From an uncultured Mollicutes bacterium (GTDB taxonomy: Bacteria; Bacillota_I; Bacilli_A; RFN20; CAG-288): a stretch of 30,103 nucleotides of DNA. The notes under the pieces are model-generated. The model worked only from the letters and a program-made list of their open reading frames with translations. It did not search any database and had not been told where the DNA came from. Each line of letters begins with the position of its first letter. The first letter of the stretch is position 1. This document shows, one piece after another, positions 7,408-13,037 of this stretch. The DNA is taken from contig URQF01000006.1 of NCBI GenBank assembly GCA_900549915.1, positions 1-30,103 on the forward strand, given 5' to 3'. The position numbers and the translations under genes were made by a program.

Positions 7408-7575
7408 CATATTCCTGAAATAGAAGCGAGATTCTTCTTCCGTTTTTGAATCCTTGTTCCTTCTTGGCTCTTTTCTTTGCTTGAACGAAATTAAAATTTC
7501 AAATCGAAAAGAGGGGTCAAAGCAGTGCACGAATGGATACGGATGCCTTGCTTCCTGATTTTCTTGGATTCAATC

Positions 7576-7604
7576 TTAACTCAATCCTATGTTTTGACTA
7601 TAAT
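7576..7604 (+). promoter_or_regulatory. Promoter of the rqcH-like gene
   Basis: -35 TTAACT (7576-7581), 17-bp spacer, -10 TATAAT (7599-7604). The predicted start is 7611, one base before the ATG at 7612. It decides the start codon of the gene as the leaderless ATG rather than the upstream GTG at 7525. Confidence 0.65.
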
Positions 7605-7611
7605 TGAAACT

Positions 7612-9216
7612 ATGCCAGTAGATAATTTATCTTTGCAGATTATTTCGGACTCTCTGAAGAAAGAGAGGGTCGGAGCAAGAATCGGACGGGCTCTTAGTTT
7701 GAACGCGAAAGATTATGCGCTTCCTTATGTCCGGGAAGAAGAAAACGGACTCCATCATGGCTCCCTTATTTTTTCTAGGGATCCTGTGAATCCTTTTGTG
7801 TGCTATTCCTTAGGGCGGTTCAGTAAGATTGAGGACACGAGTCCTTTCTATAATTCCTTAAAGAAACTTTATGGTGGAACTGTCCTTGATGTTGTCAAAC
7901 ACCAGGGAGAACGAATCATTTCTTTTAAGATCAAAGCAGACAGGAGTGACATCACAAACGTCAATTCTGGGTATGATCTTATTTTTGAGCTTTTCCCGAA
8001 TCGGCCGAACTGCTATATCATTGCCTATCCCTATGGAAAGATTGTCTCTCTTTATCATGAACATACTGATATTGAAAAAGGCATCTATCTGACTCGGAAT
8101 GCTATCTATAACTATCCTTTGACCAGAAAGCCTCTTCCTTTGGAAAGGCAGGATCCAGAGGAGGCTCGGCCTTATCTTCCCAATGCGACTCTTCGGTATC
8201 TGAAACAATATGTCCAGAAAGGGCATGATTTGAAGGATACTTTGAAGGCAAGGAAGGAATCTTCTTCTCTCTATGTCTATAAGAAGGATATTCTTTCGTT
8301 TTCCTTTGGATTGGAAGGAGTGAAGGAAGTCAAAGTCGAGGATCTTTATTCCTGCTTTGTTCAGAATCAGAAAGAGGTTGCCCGGCTAGAAAAAGTCAAA
8401 GAGCTTCTGAATCTGATTCATAAGGCAATCAAGAACAACAAGAAAAAGGAAATTAATTTAGAACAAGATCTGAATACTGCCAAAGACAGAAGGAAGTATC
8501 TTACCTATGGGCAGATGATTTATCAGTATCAAGCAGAAATCAGCAAAGGAGATAAGGTCTTAGAAAGAGATGGGGAGAGCATTCCCTTGAATCCGAGATT
8601 GGATGCTCCTCATAATGCGAACTACTACTTTAAGAAATATCAGAAGGCAAAAGCGGCTCTTGTGATTCTTAAGGATCTGATTGAGAAGTGCAAAGAAGAC
8701 TCTCTCTATCTGGAAAAGAAGGAAAGGGAGATTGTGGATGGCACTCCAAGAGATATCAGGGAACTTAAGAGCGAGCTTTTGGAAGAAGGCTATATCAAGG
8801 AGAAACAGGGCCGGAATACGGTCTATAAGGTATCCAAGAAGCATTCTTATGATCCACATTATCTGATCGTCCCGGAAGGAAAGATTGGTTTTGGAAGGAA
8901 TGGACTTCAGAACGAAGAACTGACCTTCAAGCAAGCCCGCAAGGAAGATACCTTCCTCCATGTGAAGGACTATCCCGGTGCCCATGTTGTGATATTAGAA
9001 GGAAAAGGAGACGAAATCCTTCGCCTTGCCGGTGAACTCTGTCTCTACCTATCTCATCTTTCGAGTGGGACAATCAGGGTTGCCAAGAAGAAGGATGTTA
9101 AAAAGAATCCAAGCCATATCGGACTTGTCAATATTCTGAAGTACAACACCAGGGAAGTGAAATTTATCCGTGAGGAATCCTTGGCTATCTTCAAAAAGGC
9201 ATTGAAAAAGAACTAA
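7612..9216 (+). CDS. rqcH: NFACT-family ribosome quality-control protein RqcH
   Basis: Homologue of RqcH/Rqc2 (older name fibronectin-binding protein FbpA/YloA), which binds obstructed 50S subunits and recruits Ala-tRNA to add C-terminal alanine tails, marking stalled peptides for degradation. The 534-residue protein has the family order: NFACT-N domain (about 1-180, including FELFPNRPNCYII), a long Lys/Glu-rich coiled-coil middle (about 265-420, with NANYYFKKYQKAK) and the NFACT-R domain (about 425-530: IGFGRNGLQNEELTF, DTFLHVKDYPGAHVV, and a Lys-rich VAKKKDVKK). The family's Asp-Arg pair in NFACT-N is Glu100-Arg101 here. MPVDNLSLQII matches where the family starts; a GTG at 7525 with an AGAGGGG site upstream would add a 29-residue hydrophobic extension and is less likely. 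It is followed by a tRNA gene. Confidence 0.88.
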   Translation: MPVDNLSLQIISDSLKKERVGARIGRALSLNAKDYALPYVREEENGLHHGSLIFSRDPVNPFVCYSLGRFSKIEDTSPFYNSLKKLYGGTVLDVVKHQGERIISFKIKADRSDITNVNSGYDLIFELFPNRPNCYIIAYPYGKIVSLYHEHTDIEKGIYLTRNAIYNYPLTRKPLPLERQDPEEARPYLPNATLRYLKQYVQKGHDLKDTLKARKESSSLYVYKKDILSFSFGLEGVKEVKVEDLYSCFVQNQKEVARLEKVKELLNLIHKAIKNNKKKEINLEQDLNTAKDRRKYLTYGQMIYQYQAEISKGDKVLERDGESIPLNPRLDAPHNANYYFKKYQKAKAALVILKDLIEKCKEDSLYLEKKEREIVDGTPRDIRELKSELLEEGYIKEKQGRNTVYKVSKKHSYDPHYLIVPEGKIGFGRNGLQNEELTFKQARKEDTFLHVKDYPGAHVVILEGKGDEILRLAGELCLYLSHLSSGTIRVAKKKDVKKNPSHIGLVNILKYNTREVKFIREESLAIFKKALKKN

Positions 9217-9362
9217 GCGGTGACTATCCTTAAATAAAAAAGAGGTTCCTTAAATGAAAAGAAACACTTCTGAATCCAAGCGCCTTTTTGCCTTGAGAAG
9301 GGCTAAACTTATATATATTAAGGATATAAAGGCAGGAATTAACAGAAATTAACCTTCCTTTA

Positions 9363-9391
9363 TTGACTTTGGCGCTTTGATTCAGTATATT
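9363..9391 (+). promoter_or_regulatory. tRNA promoter
   Basis: -35 TTGACT (9363-9368), 17-bp spacer, -10 TATATT (9386-9391). The predicted start near 9398 leaves a leader of about 13 nt before the tRNA. No terminator separates the tRNA from the thioredoxin-like gene, so this promoter may drive both. Confidence 0.75.
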
Positions 9392-9410
9392 AATTGTCGC
9401 TGTTATTTTT

Positions 9411-9484
9411 GCCCCCTTAGTTAAGTGGTATAACGGATCCTTGGTAAGGATCAATTGCTAGTTCGATTCTGGCTCGGGGCACCA
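9411..9484 (+). tRNA. tRNA-Thr (anticodon GGT), imperfect acceptor stem
   Basis: Cloverleaf with encoded CCA end. D arm GTTA...TAAC; anticodon stem GATCC/GGATC around loop TTGGTAA, giving anticodon GGT (Thr, codons ACC and ACU); T arm GCTAG-TTCGATT-CTGGC with one T-G pair. Invariant positions T8, A14, GG18-19, A21, T33 and the TTC..A of the T loop are present. G1-C72 and C2-G71, as well as G35-T36, agree with known threonine identity elements. The acceptor stem is odd: five G-C pairs form, but positions 6-67 (C,C) and 7-66 (T,T) do not pair. It could be functional despite this, or a decaying copy. A strong promoter lies upstream. Confidence 0.78.
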
Positions 9485-9553
9485 TTTAGTTCAAAATAGT
9501 CGTATATAGATGTCGATTCGTAAGTGTGTGTTATATCGACGGGAGGGCCTTCA

Positions 9554-10429
9554 ATGAGTTCTAAGGATAATAAGAAAAAGGGAGCCGGCAGAGCTCACGC
9601 GGTTGCTGCGTGGGAATGGTTTAAAGAGGCTGCTTGGTTACAGGTTTTACTTATTGTCGGACTTGTTGTCGGTGTTGTTGTTGCTATTCCGTATGCTGTC
9701 AAAGGCATTTCCGGAAGGGTCAACAATAGCAAATCCACCTTCTTCTCTTCTCATGCTATCACTTACGAACAGCTGAACAAAAAACTCGATGGAACCGATA
9801 AATCCGGCAAAGCCGTCGGAGAAGATAAGAATAGCTTCTCTGTCAGCGATGACAAGGATGGCTTCGTCGTCCTTTTCTACAAAGACAACTGCGATGGCTG
9901 TGATTCTATGCAGAGCCATGTCGAGACCTGGTTCAACAACTTCAATAAGAAGAATGCCCAGATCGAGTTCTATTCTGTCAATGTTTCCTGGAAACCGGGA
10001 GACACCGATGAATGCAACAAGAACCAAGGACAGTATGCTCTCTACGATAACAGCAACATCACCCTGGAAGAACAGAGGGATGTCCAGAATGCTATCCGTG
10101 ATGTCTATCTTGGCAATGACGAAAACCATAAGAACAGTGAAGTCACCGAAGAAAAGCTGAAAGCGGATCTTACTGCTGAAAAAGATGGTGGAACACTTCC
10201 GACTCCGTTCTTCGTCACCTTCACCAAAGCCAAATCTGCTGCTAACTACCTCACCGATGTGGATGGTTACAATGCCGATAAGGCTGCTGGTAAGAAGAAC
10301 ACTGCCTTCATCCGTTCTACTCCTAGCCGCGCTATTGTTACGCCGTTTGCTTCCTTATCTCTCACCTCTGCTACGGATGTCGCTTCTATGAGGCTCGACA
10401 TCTACGGATTCCAGCGCTACGTTAAGTAA
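9554..10429 (+). CDS. Membrane-anchored thioredoxin-like protein
   Basis: A 291-residue protein with a short basic cytoplasmic start, one membrane helix (about residues 28-49, VLLIVGLVVGVVVAIPYAV) and an extracytoplasmic thioredoxin-fold domain. The redox motif is CDGC (Cys113, Cys116) in the context VVLFYKDNCDGC, after a predicted beta strand as in thioredoxins, and TPFF near residue 217 supplies the cis-Pro that packs against it. A ~45-residue Asn/Asp/Glu-rich insertion separates the two, and C154 is an additional Cys. CDGC is unusual (thioredoxin has CGPC), so reductase versus oxidase activity cannot be predicted. A role in thiol chemistry outside the membrane is the reasonable guess. The start is fixed by GGGAGGG eight bases before the ATG; the frame's upstream GTG has no site. 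The gene lies 69 bp after the tRNA and ends at a strong terminator. Confidence 0.82.
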   Translation: MSSKDNKKKGAGRAHAVAAWEWFKEAAWLQVLLIVGLVVGVVVAIPYAVKGISGRVNNSKSTFFSSHAITYEQLNKKLDGTDKSGKAVGEDKNSFSVSDDKDGFVVLFYKDNCDGCDSMQSHVETWFNNFNKKNAQIEFYSVNVSWKPGDTDECNKNQGQYALYDNSNITLEEQRDVQNAIRDVYLGNDENHKNSEVTEEKLKADLTAEKDGGTLPTPFFVTFTKAKSAANYLTDVDGYNADKAAGKKNTAFIRSTPSRAIVTPFASLSLTSATDVASMRLDIYGFQRYVK

Positions 10430-10439
10430 ATGAAAACTT

Positions 10440-10467
10440 AGGACTGCTGAAAAGCAGTCCTTTTTTT
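10440..10467 (+). terminator. Terminator after the thioredoxin-like gene
   Basis: Perfect nine-pair stem AGGACTGCT / AGCAGTCCT with a GAAA tetraloop (10440-10461), followed by a run of T to 10467. Confidence 0.95.
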
Positions 10468-10867
10468 CTTTTCCTATTTTACCGATCAGCTTTACTAAGT
10501 CTATAAGACAAAGAAGGATTATCTCGATCTTCGAATGCAGATTCTGTTAGGCAAAAAATTTTTTGGCTGTGTCCTTGAAATCCAGAGACTATCACACTAA
10601 ACTAAATACGAAGCTGATTATCGCTATTGGACTAAAGCAGCTTTTTTCAGCTTCACCCTGGCGGTTGTCAGAGTAAGACCTCATATGGAAAAACCTCCGT
10701 TTCTGTCTCATCTTCGATGAGATAGGGATGGAGGTTTTCCATGTAAATAGGAATGTTCAAGAAATTCACTGTTCTTCCTTTTTGTTTCTGTCTTTTATCG
10801 TCTTTTTTCTCGTTGTGTTTCTTATGGAACCTAGTCGGATAGGTGCTGCTTTGGAAGATAAAACACG
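10468..10867. other. Gene-poor region with palindromes and hairpins
   Basis: No convincing gene is seen. In order, the stretch contains: a perfect palindrome of six A and six T flanked by C and G (10552-10565); a promoter-like pair TTGAAA (10575) and TAAACT (10598) with 17-bp spacing; AAGCTG (10611-10616), which can pair either with CAGCTT (10638-10643) followed by T residues or with CAGCTTC (10648-10654); a small stem CTGGC/GTCAG near 10658; and the long hairpin at 10683-10744. A 60-codon frame with one hydrophobic segment (10728-10910) starts inside that hairpin, has no spaced ribosome site, and ends within the hypB terminator; I do not call it a gene. A structured noncoding RNA is possible. 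Confidence 0.4.
10683..10744 (+). repeat. Long inverted repeat, ~30-bp hairpin
   Basis: The two halves pair continuously from 10683/10744 to a 3-nt loop (TTC, 10713-10715) with a single bulged A at 10689. Several pairs are G-T wobbles (10684/10743, 10699/10729, 10701/10727, 10702/10726, 10705/10723). These pair in plus-strand RNA but become A-C mismatches on the minus strand, so the structure favours a plus-strand transcript. No T run follows, so it is not an ordinary terminator. Confidence 0.8.
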
Positions 10868-10919
10868 AAAAAAGGACTGCGAACCCTGGCTTTTAAGCCT
10901 AGGATCTTAAGCAGTCCTT
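10868..10919 (-). terminator. Terminator of the ylbF-rsmD-coaD-hypB operon
   Basis: On the minus strand, AAGGACTGC (10919-10911) and GCAGTCCTT form the outer stem and GGCTT/AAGCC an inner one, followed by six T residues (complement of the A run 10868-10873). It begins just after the hypB stop codon. Confidence 0.88.
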
Positions 10920-10925
10920 ATTCCT

Positions 10926-11606
10926 TTATTTTCGGATTGTTTTCTCGATGTTTTTATAAAGGTAATCGGCTAAGGTATCGATACCTTTATCGAGCTTTGC
11001 TGAGACGGCATAGATGACAGCATTTGGATTCCGTTTCCGGACGTTGAGGTTGAACCTATCGAAGGAGAAATCAAAGGCGGGCAGAGTATCCATCTTAGTA
11101 ACGACGACTAAGGGAGCGACTTGGAACCTGAGTGGATATTTCAAAGGTTTATCAACGCCTTCTGGCACGGATAATAGGACCCTGTTCTGGTTTGCGCCTG
11201 TATCGAACTCAGCTGGGCAGACTAAGTTTCCAATGTTCTCAAGGAAAACGACATCAACATCATCTAATCCTAAGGCCTCAATGGATTCTTTTGTCCTTTG
11301 TGCTGTCCTGTGACAGGCTCCGGAAGTATGAACCTGGATTACTTTGGCATTGGTTGTCTCTTTGATGGTGTCCCTGTCTTCCTTGCCATCGATATCGGCT
11401 TCCAAGACGCCGATTCTAAGGCCTTTTTTCTCTAAGCAAGGAATTAGTTTGGATAACAGTGTTGTCTTTCCAGAACCAGGAGACGACCTGACGTTGACGA
11501 AGTAGACATCATGCTTCTTCAGTTCTTCTCGGACAATCTCTGCTTCTTCTTCATTCTTGGCTAAGACGTTTTCTTTTACGACTAAGACTTTTTCTTCTTC
11601 GTTCAT
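10926..11606 (-). CDS. hypB: HypB-like GTPase (nickel insertion)
   Basis: SIMIBI-class GTPase that, in characterised organisms, works with HypA to deliver nickel to [NiFe]-hydrogenase (and to urease in some). The 226-residue protein has the P-loop RSSPGSGKTTLL (about residues 40-51), the switch segment GVLEADIDGKEDRD, the metal-site-like SGACHRTA (Cys and His), ENIGNLVCPAEFD (conserved Cys), LSVPEGVDKPLKYP, and the base-recognition motif VTKMD. The N-terminus lacks the His-rich or CXXCGC metal-storage extension of some HypB proteins. It is the last gene of the ylbF-rsmD-coaD operon, starts two bases after the coaD stop with a GGAGG site, and no hypA or hydrogenase gene is present in the window, so the nickel client is unknown. 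The family is sure, the role less so. Confidence 0.9.
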   Translation of the reverse strand: MNEEEKVLVVKENVLAKNEEEAEIVREELKKHDVYFVNVRSSPGSGKTTLLSKLIPCLEKKGLRIGVLEADIDGKEDRDTIKETTNAKVIQVHTSGACHRTAQRTKESIEALGLDDVDVVFLENIGNLVCPAEFDTGANQNRVLLSVPEGVDKPLKYPLRFQVAPLVVVTKMDTLPAFDFSFDRFNLNVRKRNPNAVIYAVSAKLDKGIDTLADYLYKNIEKTIRK

Positions 11607-11608
11607 GT

Positions 11609-12103
11609 TTATTTCCTCCGCTGCTGTCTTTTTTGCTTCCTAGCTTCTACGACTGGCTCTGGAACTAAACGAGAGATATCTTCTCCATGGAAGAAAATCT
11701 CTTTGATATTACTGGATGAGACAAAGGACTGATCCTTATGTGCCATCAAATAGACCCTGTCGATATCCGGTTCAATGAATTCGTTGACTTCGTGCCTTTG
11801 GTATTCGGCTTCATAGTCAGTGACTGCACGGAGTCCGCGAATCAAAGCCTGCGCATGAAGCTTCTTTGCTTCTTTGACAACGAGTCCTTGGCAGGAGACG
11901 ACCGTGATGTTTGGATAATCCTGGAAGACCTCTTTTGCTAGTGCAACTCTTTCTTCTGCGGTAAAGAGATATCTTCCTTCCTTCTCTTTGTTGTCTGCAA
12001 CCCTGATGATAATCTCATCGAAGATTCTTGCTGCACGTAAGGCAACGTCGACATGTCCGTTTGTTAAAGGATCAAAGGATCCTGGGTAGACTGCGATTTT
12101 CAT
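11609..12103 (-). CDS. coaD: Phosphopantetheine adenylyltransferase
   Basis: Catalyses the fourth step of coenzyme A synthesis: ATP plus 4'-phosphopantetheine gives dephospho-CoA. A 164-residue nucleotidyltransferase with YPGSFDPLTNGHVDVALRAA at the N-terminus (TxGH ATP-binding motif), the central IRGLRAVTDYEAEYQ substrate-binding block and SSSNIKEI near the C-terminus (usual form SSSLVKEI). Length matches the family (about 160). It overlaps the rsmD stop by four bases (ATGA), and rsmD-coaD is a widely conserved pair in Firmicutes. The C-terminal tail is a short basic run (KQKRQQRRK) beyond the conserved core. Confidence 0.96.
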   Translation of the reverse strand: MKIAVYPGSFDPLTNGHVDVALRAARIFDEIIIRVADNKEKEGRYLFTAEERVALAKEVFQDYPNITVVSCQGLVVKEAKKLHAQALIRGLRAVTDYEAEYQRHEVNEFIEPDIDRVYLMAHKDQSFVSSSNIKEIFFHGEDISRLVPEPVVEARKQKRQQRRK

Positions 12104-12651
12104 TTTTGTGTGGCTCCTCTGCGGTAGATTCCGACATGTTTCTGACCATAGCGGTATTCTTTTAAGGCGAATCCTTCTATCCTTGGATTTTCGATTTCCT
12201 GTTCGGAAACAATCAGTGCATCATCACTTAGCCTGTTCCTATCGATCCTCCTTTGAATCGTATCGTGGTTGATTTCCATCTTGTAGGGAGGATCTAAGAA
12301 GACTAAATCGAATTTGACATCTTGGTACTTCTTTAAGAAGAGGCGATAGTCGCTAAGAGATAGAACGACACTTTCTTTTTCGGGATTTAAAGAAAAGATG
12401 TTTTCTTTCAGAATTTGGAATGCCTGCCGGTTTTTATCGTTGAAATAGATGACTTTAGCACCTCTGGATAGTGCTTCTAGTCCCCTAGCTCCGCTGCCTG
12501 CGAAAAGATCAAGACAGGTCGCACCGACGACTTTGTCTCTTATCGCGTTAAAGATAGCTTGCCGGACTTTATCCCTTGTGGGACGGGTGACTTTGCTATC
12601 CGGAATCTTGAGGAAACGTCCTTTGTAAATGCCTTGGATAATTCGAATCAT
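12100..12651 (-). CDS. rsmD: 16S rRNA (guanine966-N2)-methyltransferase RsmD
   Basis: AdoMet-dependent methyltransferase that modifies G966 of 16S rRNA in the small subunit. In 183 residues it shows the N-terminal MIRIIQGIYKGRFLKIP and TRPTRDKVRQAIFNAI blocks typical of RsmD, motif I LDLFAGSGARGLEALSRGA (AdoMet binding, about residues 46-64), the acidic motif FNDKN, and the catalytic LVFLDPPYK (N-6/N-2 type DPPY, about 113-121). It overlaps the gene before it and coaD after it by four bases each (ATGA), indicating translational coupling. Confidence 0.95.
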   Translation of the reverse strand: MIRIIQGIYKGRFLKIPDSKVTRPTRDKVRQAIFNAIRDKVVGATCLDLFAGSGARGLEALSRGAKVIYFNDKNRQAFQILKENIFSLNPEKESVVLSLSDYRLFLKKYQDVKFDLVFLDPPYKMEINHDTIQRRIDRNRLSDDALIVSEQEIENPRIEGFALKEYRYGQKHVGIYRRGATQK

Positions 12652-12977
12652 AACCTGATTTCCTGTGTTAGTTTTGCTGTCAGATGATTGAGGATTCTCT
12701 GCCTCTTGTTATAGTAATAGAGATATTCTTTCCTTTTCTTATTGTTTCGAAGAAGACTGTCTTTTTCTTTGGCTTCCTGAATGACTTTTTCTTTTTCTAA
12801 AGAGTCTGTCCTATTCCTTGCCTTAGCAAAAAGATCATCTCGTTCCTTGCTGAGATTCTTGAGTTCCTCGTCCTTGTCAATCTCAGCTGAGAGAGACTTG
12901 ATTTTGTGATAGAGGGCAGATTGTTTCACTTGATAAATGAAATCAAATTCTTCTGCCTCAAATTCTTCTTTTTTCAC
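12648..12977 (-). CDS. YlbF/YmcA-family protein
   Basis: A 109-residue, highly charged, all-helical protein of the Com_YlbF group. In Bacillus subtilis, YlbF and YmcA form with YaaT the Y-complex, which partners RNase Y in mRNA maturation. The sequence shows the typical pattern: an N-terminal helix, then LYHKIKSLSAEIDKDEELKNLSKERDDLF and a long Lys/Glu-rich helix. It is not clear which paralogue it is; assignment is to the family only. The start is a GTG at 12977 with no Shine-Dalgarno site but an extended -10 element (TGCTATAAT) whose start point falls on the G of the GTG, so it appears leaderless. It heads the operon with rsmD, coaD and hypB, and ylbF next to rsmD/coaD is also the Bacillus arrangement. 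Confidence 0.78.
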   Translation of the reverse strand: MKKEEFEAEEFDFIYQVKQSALYHKIKSLSAEIDKDEELKNLSKERDDLFAKARNRTDSLEKEKVIQEAKEKDSLLRNNKKRKEYLYYYNKRQRILNHLTAKLTQEIRL

Positions 12978-12982
12978 ACGTT

Positions 12983-13028
12983 GATTATAGCATTTTACGC
13001 CGAATATTCGGGAGATAATGCTATAATC
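12983..13028. promoter_or_regulatory. Symmetrical divergent promoter for ylbF and def
   Basis: A 12-bp perfect inverted repeat (GATTATAGCATT at 12983-12994; AATGCTATAATC at 13017-13028) contains one extended -10 box (TGCTATAAT) on each strand. Exactly at the centre, between 13005 and 13006, sits a 10-bp palindrome CGAATATTCG (13001-13010). Predicted start points are 12977 on the minus strand (the G of the ylbF GTG) and 13034 on the plus strand, four bases before the def ATG. The central palindrome overlaps both -35 regions and could be an operator. Confidence 0.85.
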
Positions 13029-13037
13029 TTTTTCACA

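Noticed and set aside
7149..7408. Signal recognition particle RNA, 6S RNA or RNase P RNA
   Set aside because: The conserved cores of these RNAs are not present, and the region has a proper ribosome site and reading frame instead.
9230..9454. 74-codon minus-strand frame across the tRNA promoter
   Set aside because: It covers the promoter and part of the tRNA gene and shows no translation signal.
9411..9484. tRNA-Gln (anticodon TTG) reading
   Set aside because: The string TTG is in the anticodon loop, but the perfect GATCC/GGATC stem places T33 before GGT, giving a threonine anticodon.
9647..10129. 160-codon antisense frame within the thioredoxin-like gene
   Set aside because: The sense gene has a signal anchor, a CxxC motif, a ribosome site and a terminator. 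The antisense frame has none of these and reflects the codon bias of the sense strand.
10683..10744. Long hairpin as an intrinsic terminator
   Set aside because: The stem is followed by GTAAATAGG on the plus strand and by no T run on the minus strand.
12906..13037. N-terminal extension of peptide deformylase
   Set aside because: The extension lies over the divergent promoter and the start of ylbF and is unrelated to the deformylase family. The ATG at 13038 fits the family start.
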